Shown here: piece after piece, positions 44,937 through 54,294 of the stretch | Position numbering within the stretch: position 1 is the first letter of the stretch | How the letters are laid out: every line of letters starts with the position of its first letter | Source of the DNA: Imbroritus primus | GTDB taxonomy: Bacteria > Pseudomonadota > Gammaproteobacteria > Burkholderiales > Burkholderiaceae | Direction of reading: 5' to 3' | DNA: 64,000 nucleotides | Assembly (NCBI RefSeq): GCF_964332355.1 | Contig: NZ_OZ201293.1 | Coordinates: forward strand, 2,976,001-3,040,000 | Translations under genes and position numbers: made by a program | Notes under the pieces: generated by a model | What the model was told of the DNA's origin: nothing | Seen by the model: only the letters and a program-made list of their open reading frames with translations | The model's database searches: none

Positions 44937-45824
44937 TCAGGCGGCCTGCGCCAGCGCGGGGACACCGCCGTGGAACAACAACGTGTCCATGGCGAGCACA
45001 CCGTAGGTGACTTCATCGACGATGCGCTCGCACGTTGCCCCTTTGCCTTGCGGCGCTGCGGCCGCCTGCGGACCGACAGCCGCCCCCAGCGCCACATATA
45101 GTGGCAGCAAGTGCTCGTCAGTCGGATGCGCGCGCTGCGCCTCTGGCGCGAGCGTGCGGTAGCGTGCCAGCGTACTGAAATCGCCACTGGCCAGCGCCTC
45201 GTCGATGGCAGTCAGCATCCATGTACGGAACGCTTCCACATACGGCAACGGCGCCGGACCGTGCTGCGCACGCGTGCCCGAAAACACTTCGTGCAGGTTA
45301 TGCGTGAAGCTGCCCGAGCCGATAATCAGCACGCCCTCGCCCCGCAGTGGCGCCAGCGCACGGCCGATCTCGATCTGCGTGGCGGGCGGCAGGCAGGGGT
45401 TGAGCGCCAGCTGCAGCACCGGCACGTCGGCATCGGGAAACAGGTAGCGCAGCGGCATCCACGCGCCATGGTCGAGCGGCCGGTCTGGATCCTCGGCAAC
45501 GTACGACGCGCCGTCGATGGCCGCCTCGGACAGCAACGCACGCACGCGCTGCGCCACGACCGGCGCGCCCGGCGCATCGTAGCGCAAGGCGAACAATTGG
45601 GGGGCAAAGCCGCCAAAATCGTGCCACGCCTCCTGCCGGACGCGCGTAGTCACGGCCAGGGTGCTGTAGCTCCAGTGCGCGGAAATCACGAGAATCGCGC
45701 GCGGCGGCATCTGGCGCAGCCGCGCACCAAGTGCATCTAGCGCCGCGCCGGTGGCGCCGGGGTCGAGCGCCAGCATCGGCGAGCCATGCGAAATGTAGAG
45801 CGTAGGTAACAACGACGTGGCCAT
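44937..45824 (-). CDS. DODA-type extradiol dioxygenase family protein
   Basis: A 295-residue member of the class III extradiol ring-cleavage family related to 4,5-DOPA dioxygenase (YgiD). The metal-binding histidines are visible as H13 (ISHGSPM), H50 (ISAHWS) and H175/H178 (SGSFTHNLHEVF). The conserved DHGAWMPLRYLFP block is at about 118-130. The ATG at 45824 is chosen because an AGGAGG site lies 6 bases upstream. The natural substrate is not evident from context. Confidence 0.88.
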   Translation of the reverse strand: MATSLLPTLYISHGSPMLALDPGATGAALDALGARLRQMPPRAILVISAHWSYSTLAVTTRVRQEAWHDFGGFAPQLFALRYDAPGAPVVAQRVRALLSEAAIDGASYVAEDPDRPLDHGAWMPLRYLFPDADVPVLQLALNPCLPPATQIEIGRALAPLRGEGVLIIGSGSFTHNLHEVFSGTRAQHGPAPLPYVEAFRTWMLTAIDEALASGDFSTLARYRTLAPEAQRAHPTDEHLLPLYVALGAAVGPQAAAAPQGKGATCERIVDEVTYGVLAMDTLLFHGGVPALAQAA

Positions 45825-46026
45825 CGGGGCCTCCTGCAAACGTGCCATCGTGAATGCGCGGATTTTGCGCTTGTCTCCAGTGTGGCAAATGGACGGGCTC
45901 ACAGGGACACGCTTTGTCGAACACTCCGTTCAAAAGCTTTGTATGAGTAGGCGCGCCATTTGGCCTTACCGGTCCGCTTGCCAGCGTCCCGACCGATGGA
46001 AGGCCTCTTGGCAGAGTCGCCTCGCG

Positions 46027-47918
46027 ATTGTGAACAACCGTGACCACGTGCCGATATAGCGTTTGTTTAATTGCGCGCTCAAGCCGCTTCCCTTACCGTG
46101 CAGGCCGTATCGTTCACGAACTACGCCATGCCTGATCTAAACTCGCTCTCCTTCTCATCGACGTCCGCCGTCACACAACCGGGCGCGCCTGCCACGCCAG
46201 CAGTCAGTCCGGCCACCCTGGTGGCCAGGGATCGCAATCTCGCCAAGCTGATCAGCGACTATGCCAGCCCAGGCACGCGATCCATGCCGGTCGGCACACG
46301 GTGGCGTCTTGACGAAGCCCGCAAGGCAGCCGCCTTGCGCGGCATCCATCCCAATTTTGCGCAATACAATGCCCGTTACGCCGACGAGGCATTCGCACGG
46401 CTGGAGCACGGCCAGCTCACTGAACAAGAGTTGCTGAGCGAATTCATGCTGCGGCTGGCCCGCGCACGGCTGCCCGCCAAGTATCCGGAAAGCGAGGGCA
46501 AGCGCACCCAGTTGGCTCACCAGATGGCGCAAGGCATGTGTCAGCAAGCCCATAACCCCACTCAACGCGTTCCAACCTGTATCACACTCCTGCTCGACGC
46601 AGCGTATGGCACGCTCTCTCCGGCCCCGACGGAGAATACAAACGGCGACTCCAAGTGGGCCAAGGCCATCCTCCAGGTCGATACGCTACGGTACTGCCTG
46701 CATACCTTCCTGTGCGATCTTGCCACCGGCACGCATGATCTCGGCCGCCTTGAAACCCTGGCGCGACACTGCGCCAGCCAGACCGGCATGAAGCGTCGCT
46801 TCTGGTATGCCAAGCTGGCCTTCTTTGCCGCCCACTTTGGTGCCTGGCGCAGCGTCAGATTGCTGCTCGATGCCGGGAAATTGCGCCCGGACAAGCTGGG
46901 CGAGGGGTACGATATAGACGAGAGCCGCATTTATGCGCACCTCCATGACCGAAGGCGCGAGCGTCTGATTGAAGAGATGCCACCGGGGACGGGCAACGAC
47001 CACATCGGCCTTCTGCATCTGGCCGCCGCGCAGGACAAGGTGGACATGTTGCCCTTTCTTGTGGCGCATCTGACCTCGGCGGGTGTGTCGATTGATTACC
47101 CGGCTGATGGCAAGTGGAGCGCGCTATTTTACGCTGCGCGACACGGCAATGTGCGTGCCGGTGAATGGTTGATCAGGCATCACGCAAAAATAGATGCGTC
47201 CTCCCCAAGCGGAATGACCCCTTTGCATGTCGCAGCCGAGAATTCTCCTGCCTTCGTGCAGCTGCTGATCGACGCCTGTACCCGTGCCCAGGCCGATGTC
47301 TCGATGTATGTCAATGCACTCAACAAGAACGAGAGATCTCCACTGGACTTGGCCACACACCCCGAGACTGTCACCCTGCTGTGCCAAGCGGGAATCGACC
47401 TCGCCCGGGTCAACGCCGAGCTGCTGTACCATTGGATCGATAAATTCGGGACGTCAAGCATCCATCTCTTGCAGGCACTGCATGATGCGTGCACGGAACC
47501 GGATCAGCGTCAACATTTCCTTCGAGTACTGCACAGCCCATTAGAATGGGACGTAGTATCGCTGGTGCACTATCTGCGACGCTCCCCTCCGTATGCGGGG
47601 CGCTTCTGTTCAGACGGCGCGGCTTACCTGCGCGCGATGGATGAGACTATCGAAGGTGTCAAGCTGTTCCTGGCCTGGGGGGCCGATCTGCACTACAGCA
47701 CCCCCAAATGCTGCTCGGCCCACGACTTCGCATCTGGATACGTGCCAGATATGGCCCTGGTAACCCTCTCACCATCTGTAGTGATCAATAATGCGCCAGC
47801 GTTTCAGCGTGCCATCAACACCCGTATCAACACCCTGCGGCAACTCCTGGGATGGCCTGCCGTCGAGACAGCACCGGCCACGCAAACTGGCAAACGCAAG
47901 CGGATAGCCGGGGAATGA
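46027..47918 (+). repeat. First unit of a 1.9-kb tandem gene duplication
   Basis: This unit holds about 100 bases of upstream sequence plus the first ankyrin gene. It is repeated at 47981-49883. Shared upstream features include AACAAC near 46032 and TAGCG(T/G)TTGTTTAAT, which begins 71 bases before the first ATG and 73 before the second. Coding similarity is very high to about 47100, then falls sharply. Confidence 0.85.
46128..47918 (+). CDS. Ankyrin-repeat protein with C-terminal KRKR, paralogue 1
   Basis: A 596-residue protein I cannot assign to a named family. The first 30 residues are rich in Ser, Thr, Pro and Ala with no signal peptide or membrane helix. A unique helical region follows (about 35-220). 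Ankyrin-like repeats are visible near 221-252, 293-325, 328-358, 360-392 and 398-430, with TPLHVAA and SPLDLAT cores, plus a degenerate one near 505-538. The tail GKRKRIAGE (KRKR at 589-592) resembles a monopartite nuclear localisation signal. Base composition is less GC-rich than its neighbours. It may be a host-directed effector. The ATG at 46128 matches the paralogue start; a TTG at 46071 is less likely. Confidence 0.8.
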   Translation: MPDLNSLSFSSTSAVTQPGAPATPAVSPATLVARDRNLAKLISDYASPGTRSMPVGTRWRLDEARKAAALRGIHPNFAQYNARYADEAFARLEHGQLTEQELLSEFMLRLARARLPAKYPESEGKRTQLAHQMAQGMCQQAHNPTQRVPTCITLLLDAAYGTLSPAPTENTNGDSKWAKAILQVDTLRYCLHTFLCDLATGTHDLGRLETLARHCASQTGMKRRFWYAKLAFFAAHFGAWRSVRLLLDAGKLRPDKLGEGYDIDESRIYAHLHDRRRERLIEEMPPGTGNDHIGLLHLAAAQDKVDMLPFLVAHLTSAGVSIDYPADGKWSALFYAARHGNVRAGEWLIRHHAKIDASSPSGMTPLHVAAENSPAFVQLLIDACTRAQADVSMYVNALNKNERSPLDLATHPETVTLLCQAGIDLARVNAELLYHWIDKFGTSSIHLLQALHDACTEPDQRQHFLRVLHSPLEWDVVSLVHYLRRSPPYAGRFCSDGAAYLRAMDETIEGVKLFLAWGADLHYSTPKCCSAHDFASGYVPDMALVTLSPSVVINNAPAFQRAINTRINTLRQLLGWPAVETAPATQTGKRKRIAGE

Positions 47919-47980
47919 CGGAAGCATCAGGCATCCAGGACATGCGCACCGTCCGTTATGTCCGGCGTAGGCCGTCACAA

Positions 47981-49883
47981 CTGTCAACAACTGTCGCCCG
48001 GCTGCCCATTTAGCGGTTGTTTAATGGCCCACCCAAGCGGCCTGCCGTACTGTGCAAACTGTGTGTCATCCGCGAGCCAGATCATGCCTGACAAAATCGC
48101 TCCCCTAGCCTTCCCTCCCGCAGCGCGTTCAGCTGCGCGCGAACACGGCACCTCTCAACCGGGCCCGCCTGCCACGCCAACAGTCAGCCCTGCCACCCTG
48201 GTGGTCAGGGATCGCAATCTCGCCAGGCTGATCAGCGACTATGCCAGCCCAGGCACGCGATCCATGCCTGTCGGCACACGATGGTGCCTTGACACGGCCC
48301 GCAAGGCCGCGATCTGGCGCGGCATCCACCCGAATTTCACGAAGCACCATGCAGCCTACGCCGATCAGGCGCTCGCACGGCTGGAGCACGGCCAGCTCAC
48401 TGAACAAGAGTTGCTGAGCGAATTCATGCTGCGGCTGGCCCGCGCACGGCTACCCGCCAAGTATCCGGAAAGTGAAGGCAAACGCGCCCAGTTGACACAA
48501 CAGATGACCGAGGGCATGCGCAAGTACTTCAATGGCGTCGGTCCATATATTGACCCTTTATTCCGTATCACCCTCCTGCTCGACGCAGCGTATGGCACGC
48601 TCTCTCCGGCCCCGACGGAGAATACAAGCGGCGATCCCGCATGGGCCCAGGCCATCCTCCAGGCGGATACGCTACGGTACTGCCTGCATACCTTCCTGTG
48701 CGATCTTGCCACCGGCACGCATGATCTCGGCCGCCTGGAAACCCTGGCGCGACACTGCGCCAGCCAGACCGGCAGGGGGCGTCGCTTCTGGTATGCCAAG
48801 CTGGCCTTCTTCGCCGCCCACTTTGGCGCCTGGCGCAGCGTCAGGCTGCTGCTCGATGCCGGGAAATTGCGCCCGGACAAGCTGGGCGAGCGGTACGATA
48901 TAGATGAGAGCCGCATTTATGCGCGCCTCCGTGGCCGAACCCGCGAGTGTCTGATTGAAGAGATGCCACCGGGGAAGGGCGAGGACCACATCGGCCTTCT
49001 GCACCTGGCCGCCGCACAGGACGAGGTGGACATGTTGCCCTTTCTTGTGGCGCATCTGACCTCGGCGGGTATGTCGATTGATTACGGGAATGATGAAGCG
49101 GAGACCGCACTGTGCCATGCCTTGTGGCACGGCAAGGCACGTGCGGCCACATGGCTGGTCGAGAATAACGCAGACATTAACGCATGCGACATCCGCGGCA
49201 ACCCGGCACTCCATCTTGCCGCGATGACTTCGCCTGATATGGTGCGGGTGATGCTCGCGGCCAAGGCCGATGTCCATGCGCTCGATCTCGACCAGCAATC
49301 GGCGCTGGCGGTGACCACGCATCCGGAAAGCGTGACCCTGCTGTGCGAGGCCGGCGCAGACTGGGCCAATCCCGATGTCGACGCTTGCGATCCGGGCACC
49401 AATCAGCTTTTCCGGTGGATCAACCACCCGGAAGGACCTCGTGTGGACCTCGTCGCCGCGGTACATGAGACCTGCACAACGCCCGAACAGCACGCCCGCT
49501 TCCTGACCCTCCTGAACCCGCCGCCCGGCGGCAAGGACGCCCCCCTGCTGAGCTACCTGCGGCGGAGTCCGGTACGCGGGTGGAATAGACCTGACAGCCG
49601 CGCGTTCCTGCAGGCGCTGGATGAGACTATCGCCACAGTCAGGGCGTTTCGGGCCTGGGGTGCCGACCCGCACTGGCGCAACGGCAACGGCCCCTCTGCC
49701 GTCGACCTCGCACACGGGTTCCAGGACCGCGTGAGAGAGATCTACTGGCACCGCGCCGCGAGGGGCATCCCGGCCCCGCTCGAAGCGCGCATTGACGCGC
49801 TCATAAATGCGCTCGAAGGAATCGAGATGGACATCGATGCGCCTGCCCACTCGGGCAAGCGTAAGCGAACCGACACGGAATGA
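47981..49883 (+). repeat. Second unit of the 1.9-kb tandem gene duplication
   Basis: The second copy begins in the noncoding gap after the first gene and includes its own copy of the conserved upstream block (48011-48026). The N-terminal coding halves are nearly identical at the base level over long stretches, for example 46181-46300 against 48164-48283. The last 270 codons are much more diverged. Confidence 0.85.
48084..49883 (+). CDS. Ankyrin-repeat protein with C-terminal KRKR, paralogue 2
   Basis: A 599-residue paralogue of the preceding gene. Residues up to about 325 are nearly the same apart from the first 25 and a variable patch (MRKYFNGVGPYIDPLFR). The ankyrin part is diverged: ETALCHALWHGKARAATWLV, NPALHLAAMTSPDMVRVML and QSALAVTTHPESVTLLCEAG replace the units of paralogue 1. 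It ends GKRKRTDTE (KRKR at 592-595), so the basic tail has been kept despite divergence around it. No secretion signal of the Sec type is present. The frame is open 42 codons upstream, but the MPD start aligned with paralogue 1 is preferred. Confidence 0.8.
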   Translation: MPDKIAPLAFPPAARSAAREHGTSQPGPPATPTVSPATLVVRDRNLARLISDYASPGTRSMPVGTRWCLDTARKAAIWRGIHPNFTKHHAAYADQALARLEHGQLTEQELLSEFMLRLARARLPAKYPESEGKRAQLTQQMTEGMRKYFNGVGPYIDPLFRITLLLDAAYGTLSPAPTENTSGDPAWAQAILQADTLRYCLHTFLCDLATGTHDLGRLETLARHCASQTGRGRRFWYAKLAFFAAHFGAWRSVRLLLDAGKLRPDKLGERYDIDESRIYARLRGRTRECLIEEMPPGKGEDHIGLLHLAAAQDEVDMLPFLVAHLTSAGMSIDYGNDEAETALCHALWHGKARAATWLVENNADINACDIRGNPALHLAAMTSPDMVRVMLAAKADVHALDLDQQSALAVTTHPESVTLLCEAGADWANPDVDACDPGTNQLFRWINHPEGPRVDLVAAVHETCTTPEQHARFLTLLNPPPGGKDAPLLSYLRRSPVRGWNRPDSRAFLQALDETIATVRAFRAWGADPHWRNGNGPSAVDLAHGFQDRVREIYWHRAARGIPAPLEARIDALINALEGIEMDIDAPAHSGKRKRTDTE

Positions 49884-50054
49884 CGGGCGGTGCAGGACGT
49901 GCGACAACATCATCCCCATGCTGCGCGCCCGATATCACCGGCCGGCGTTCAGCGGCCAACGCGACTGTTCTGTATCATGCAATCTCAGGCGGAAATCTGA
50001 AGCCGATCCCGGATCGAACCTTCGGACTCCGCTCCCATTGCCTCTGTTGTCCGC

Positions 50055-51272
50055 ATGCCGTCCCCCGCTCCTCACACACCCGCTTCGCACAATCCTCAAC
50101 GCTTCCCCACCTGGCTGCTGGTCTGCAGCGCACTGATCGCCATCGGTCCCCTGTCCATCGACATGTACCTGCCGGCCTTTCCGGCCATGGGCGCGGCGCT
50201 CGGCGTCACGCCCGGCCAGATTGAACTGACCCTCGGCGCCTTTCTGATCGGGCTGGCAGCCGGGCAGGCATTCTACGGGCCGATCAGCGACCGCTTCGGG
50301 CGCAAGCCGCCACTGTATTTCGGGTTGACGCTGTATGGCCTGGCCTCGCTTGGCTGCGCGCTGGCGCCGACGGTGGAATGGCTGATGATGTTTCGCACCC
50401 TGCAGGCGCTCGGCGGCTGCGTGGGCATGGTGATCTCGCGCGCGGTGGTACGCGATCGGCTCGACGGCCCCGACGCGGCCCGCGCCTTTTCCACGCAGAT
50501 GCTGGTGATGGGCATGGCGCCGATCCTCGCCCCGCTGCTCGGCAGCGCAATCCTCACGGTGGCCGACTGGCATGCCATTTTCTTCATCCTGACCGGGCTG
50601 AGCATAGTGCTGCTGCTGGCCGTGCACTACGGGCTGGACGAAACCGTCGACACCGCCAAGGCACCGCGCCTGCATCTGATGCGCGTGCTGCGCAGCTATG
50701 GCGAACTGCTGCGCTCGCCGCAGTTCGTCGGCTATTCGCTGTGCGCCGGCTGTGTGCAGGCCGGCATGTTCGCCTACATTGCCGGTTCGCCGTTTGTGCT
50801 CATCAAGCTGTATGACATTCCACCGCACTGGTTCAGCGTGGTGTTCGGCCTCAATGCCTTCGGCCTGATCGCCATGTCGCAGGTCAACAGCGTATTGATG
50901 CGTCGCCACACGCCGGAGGCGGTGCTGCGCATCGTCACGCGCGTGCCGGTGCTGTTCAGCGTCACCGTGGCGCTGATCGCGGCCGCCGGCCACCTCTCGC
51001 TGCCAGTGCTGCTGCTGGGCTTTTTCGGCTATCTGGCGTCGCTCGGCTGCATCATGCCAAATGCTTCCGCGCTGGCGCTGAGCCGGCAGGGTCACCGGGC
51101 CGGCACGGCCTCGGCACTGATGGGCACGCTGCAGTTCAGCCTCGGCACGCTGGCCGGCATCGCCATCGGGTTGTTGTCGGGCAAGAGCGCCCTGCCGCTG
51201 GTCGGCATCATGGCCACCTGCAGCGTGGCATCGTTCCTGATGGGGATGATCGGCCGGCGCGCCACGCGCTGA
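50055..51272 (+). CDS. Bcr/CflA family drug-resistance transporter
   Basis: A 405-residue MFS efflux pump with twelve predicted membrane helices. Helix 1 carries IGPLSIDMYLPAFPAMGAALG and the first loop motif is GPISDRFGRKPPLYFG, both diagnostic of the Bcr/CflA group (export of bicyclomycin, chloramphenicol and related compounds). The RAVVRDRLDGPDAARAFS segment follows helix 4 as usual. The ATG gives a short cytoplasmic Pro-rich tail before helix 1. cls follows 72 bases later in the same direction. Confidence 0.93.
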   Translation: MPSPAPHTPASHNPQRFPTWLLVCSALIAIGPLSIDMYLPAFPAMGAALGVTPGQIELTLGAFLIGLAAGQAFYGPISDRFGRKPPLYFGLTLYGLASLGCALAPTVEWLMMFRTLQALGGCVGMVISRAVVRDRLDGPDAARAFSTQMLVMGMAPILAPLLGSAILTVADWHAIFFILTGLSIVLLLAVHYGLDETVDTAKAPRLHLMRVLRSYGELLRSPQFVGYSLCAGCVQAGMFAYIAGSPFVLIKLYDIPPHWFSVVFGLNAFGLIAMSQVNSVLMRRHTPEAVLRIVTRVPVLFSVTVALIAAAGHLSLPVLLLGFFGYLASLGCIMPNASALALSRQGHRAGTASALMGTLQFSLGTLAGIAIGLLSGKSALPLVGIMATCSVASFLMGMIGRRATR

Positions 51273-51344
51273 GCGCTGCGGCGCAGCACAGGCGCACTGA
51301 ACCAAAGTGCGCCCGAGACCGCAAGAGACCGGTACACTGCCGCC

Positions 51345-52784
51345 ATGCCGGTGGAATTGTTCTCGACTCCTCTGATTGCTACCATTCTCGGCGTGCTGCA
51401 CATCGTCGGTATTTTCGCGGCGGTGCATGCCGTGATGACGGTGCGGACCTCGCAGGGCGCCATTGCCTGGGCCCTGTCGCTGGTCATGATGCCATGGCTG
51501 ACGCTGCTGCCGTACGCCGTGCTGGGCAGCGCTTACTTCACCGGCTACACCAATCCCCAACGCTTTCGCAACGAGGTGGCGCGCCTGCAGGCACGCGGCA
51601 TCGATCCAGTCTGGGCGCAGCGGCACCCCGAATACATCGCGGAGTATCCCGAAGACAGCGGCCTGCAAGCGCTGACGCGCCTGACCGACACGCCTCTGCT
51701 GCGCGGCAATCACGTGCGCCTGCTGATCAATGGCGAGGTCACGTACGAGGCGTTGCTGGCGGCTATCCGCCAGGCCCGGCAAGCGATCCTCGTGCAGTTC
51801 TTCGCGATTGCCGACGATGCGGCGGGGCGGGCCCTGCACGATGCACTCGCGGAACGGGCACGCGCCGGGGTGACGGTGCAGTTCCTGTATGACGGCATTG
51901 GCTGCCACGCCTTGCCGGAAGCCTACATCGCCACACTCGCCGAGGCCGGGGCACAGGTCCGCAAATTCGCCACGCGGCGCCTCGCGAACCGCTTCCAGAT
52001 CAATTTCCGCAATCACCGCAAGCTACTGGTGGTGGATGGCGAGGTTGGCTTCGTCGGCGGGCACAATATCGGCACGATGTACCTCGGCGAGCGCGCCCCG
52101 CTCTCACCGTGGCGCGACACGCATATCGAGCTGCGCGGGCCGGTGCTCGGCACCCTGCAGCTGGTGTTCGCGGAGGACTGGTTCTGGGCCACGCGCCAGT
52201 TGCCGCACATGCTGGCGCCCGCTACCCGCGACGGCACGATGCTGTGCCAGGCGCTGCCGAGCGGGCCGGCGGATGCACGGGAAACCGGCTCGCTGTTTTT
52301 TGTCACCGCGATCAATGCGGCGCGCAGCCGCGTGTGGCTCGCCTCGCCCTACTTCGTGCCGGACGAGGCGGTGATGAGCGCGCTGGAGCTGGCAGTGATG
52401 CGCGGCGTGGATGTGCGCGTGCTGATTCCCACGCGGCCCGATCACCATGTAGTGTTCCACGCATCGACCCTGTTTGCGCACGATGCGGTGCAGGCCGGCG
52501 TGCGCATGTTCCGGTACGAACCGGGCTTCATGCACCAGAAGGTGGTGTTGATCGATGACCGCGCCGCAGCCATTGGTAGCGCCAATCTGGACAATCGCTC
52601 GTTCCGGCTCAACTTCGAACTGATGGTGATGACGCTCGATGCGGGGTTCGCGGCAGAGGTCGAGACGATGCTGGTCGCCGATTTCGCGTGCGCGCGCGAG
52701 GTCGGGCTGGACGAATATCGCAACACGCCCTACTGGCGGCGCGCCCTGATGCATATCGCGCACCTGTTCGCGCCGATCCTGTGA
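51345..52784 (+). CDS. cls: Cardiolipin synthase
   Basis: A 479-residue phospholipase D superfamily enzyme that joins phosphatidylglycerol molecules to make cardiolipin. Two N-terminal membrane helices (about 5-27 and 35-58) are followed by two HKD motifs: HRKLLVVDGEVGFVGGHN starting at H224 and HQKVVLIDDRAAAIGSAN starting at H397. Spacing and length match the ClsA-type enzymes. There is no recognisable terminator after it. Confidence 0.94.
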   Translation: MPVELFSTPLIATILGVLHIVGIFAAVHAVMTVRTSQGAIAWALSLVMMPWLTLLPYAVLGSAYFTGYTNPQRFRNEVARLQARGIDPVWAQRHPEYIAEYPEDSGLQALTRLTDTPLLRGNHVRLLINGEVTYEALLAAIRQARQAILVQFFAIADDAAGRALHDALAERARAGVTVQFLYDGIGCHALPEAYIATLAEAGAQVRKFATRRLANRFQINFRNHRKLLVVDGEVGFVGGHNIGTMYLGERAPLSPWRDTHIELRGPVLGTLQLVFAEDWFWATRQLPHMLAPATRDGTMLCQALPSGPADARETGSLFFVTAINAARSRVWLASPYFVPDEAVMSALELAVMRGVDVRVLIPTRPDHHVVFHASTLFAHDAVQAGVRMFRYEPGFMHQKVVLIDDRAAAIGSANLDNRSFRLNFELMVMTLDAGFAAEVETMLVADFACAREVGLDEYRNTPYWRRALMHIAHLFAPIL

Positions 52785-52982
52785 GGCATGGCTCCGGCAT
52801 CGTTCGCGGTGGTTCCAGCGGGGCACATGAACGCGGTTCACTCAGGTACGGCATACACACGACGCCGCATCATTTTGCGCGTGTTGTCAAAGCAACATGC
52901 GACAATGCGCGTCGTCAGGCGGACATGCCACGGGCTGTTCGCGCATCCTTGATTGCGGGGCCTGCGCTCCACGGGAGTACAC

Positions 52983-53540
52983 ATGCTGAATGAAATTGGC
53001 CGGTTTCTGGTGGATCTGCTGCTCACGCTGTTCGGCGCGGCCCTGCTGCTGCGCGCCTGGAGCCAGGCGGTGCGCCTGCCGCCGGGCAATCCGCTGTCGC
53101 GCGCGCTGTTCCAGATCACCGACTGGCTGGTGCTGCCGCTGCGCAAGATCATCCCGGGCGCGGGCGGCATCGACTGGGCCAGCCTCGTCGGCGCATGGCT
53201 GGCGGCGCTCTGCTATCTTGGCATGGTGCTACTGCTGGCAGGCACCAGCCCGGCGCTGCTGATCCCGACGGGCCTGCTCACGGCGCTGCTGGTGGTCCTG
53301 AAGTGGGCCGTCAGCCTGGTGATGTGGATGACGCTGCTGATGGCGCTGCTGTCGTGGATCAACCCGCACAGCCCGGTGATGGGTTTTCTGCAGGCCTTGC
53401 TGGCACCGCTGCTCAATCCACTGCGCAAGTTCATCCCGCTGGTCGGCGGACTTGACCTGTCGCCGCTAGCGCTATTCATCTTCGCGCAAATCGGCCTGAT
53501 CATCATCACGCGCTCGGGCGGCATGCTGTTTGGGCTCTGA
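52983..53540 (+). CDS. yggT: YggT family membrane protein
   Basis: A 185-residue integral membrane protein with two YggT repeats. Each has a hydrophobic stretch and an amphipathic motif (ITDWLVLPLRKIIPGAGGID at about 45-64 and LLNPLRKFIPLVGGLDLSPL at about 144-163). About four membrane helices are predicted. The family is linked to osmotic shock tolerance and resembles a plastid division-related protein, but its exact activity is unclear. The start has a GGGAG site 6 bases upstream. Confidence 0.92.
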   Translation: MLNEIGRFLVDLLLTLFGAALLLRAWSQAVRLPPGNPLSRALFQITDWLVLPLRKIIPGAGGIDWASLVGAWLAALCYLGMVLLLAGTSPALLIPTGLLTALLVVLKWAVSLVMWMTLLMALLSWINPHSPVMGFLQALLAPLLNPLRKFIPLVGGLDLSPLALFIFAQIGLIIITRSGGMLFGL

Positions 53541-53579
53541 ACACGCACGCCACGCCATCTCGCTACGGACGACGACACT

Positions 53580-54269
53580 ATGCCACGCCCCGAACACCAC
53601 CGCATCAACCATGTCGGCTGGCTGCGCGCCGCCGTGCTCGGCGCCAACGACGGCATCATCTCCACCGCCAGCCTGGTAGTGGGTATCGCGGCGACCGGGG
53701 CGACGCGTTCCGCGGTGCTGGTAGCGGGCGTGGCCGCGCTGGTGGCCGGCGCAATGTCAATGGCGGCGGGGGAATATGTCTCGGTCCGTTCCCAGGCCGA
53801 CACCGAGGCCGCGGATCTATTGCTGGAATTGCAGGCCATCAAGCACAACCGCCCGGCCGAACTCGATGAACTGGCGGAAATCTACGTGGCACGCGGGCTG
53901 CAACCCGAACTGGCGCACGAAGTAGCACGCCAGCTGATGGCGCACGATGCGCTCGGTGCGCATGCGCGCGACGAGCTGGGCATCACGGATCAACTTGCAG
54001 CACGCCCGGTGCAGGCTGCGTTCGCGTCGGCCGCTACCTTCTCGGCCGGCGCGCTGGTGCCGCTGCTGATCGCTTTGCTGGCGCCACCCACCTATACCGG
54101 CACTGCAGTCACCGCTGGTGCGTTGCTTTCCCTGACCGGACTCGGCGCATTGGCTGCCCGGGTCGGCGGTGCGCCGGTCGTCAGCGGCGCCGTGCGGGTC
54201 ACGCTGTGGGGCGCTGGAGCCATGGGCCTCACGGCGCTGGTCGGGCGGCTCTTCGGCGCGACGATTTGA
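53580..54269 (+). CDS. VIT1/CCC1 family transporter
   Basis: A 229-residue membrane protein of the vacuolar iron transporter family. The signature VGWLRAAVLGANDGIISTASLVVG opens helix 1, and helix 2 has AMSMAAGEYVSVRSQADTE. The cytoplasmic metal-binding helix region with glutamates (LDELAEIYVARGLQPELAHE) is present. Five helices are expected. In bacteria these proteins are thought to move iron or manganese out of the cytoplasm. It follows yggT after 39 bases. Confidence 0.92.
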   Translation: MPRPEHHRINHVGWLRAAVLGANDGIISTASLVVGIAATGATRSAVLVAGVAALVAGAMSMAAGEYVSVRSQADTEAADLLLELQAIKHNRPAELDELAEIYVARGLQPELAHEVARQLMAHDALGAHARDELGITDQLAARPVQAAFASAATFSAGALVPLLIALLAPPTYTGTAVTAGALLSLTGLGALAARVGGAPVVSGAVRVTLWGAGAMGLTALVGRLFGATI

Positions 54270-54294
54270 GCTGCCGCCAACGCGCTGTACCGCG

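Noticed and set aside
45903..46127. A PIP or hrp II box upstream of the ankyrin genes
   Set aside because: I looked for paired TTCG or TTCGC sites at the required spacing and found none.
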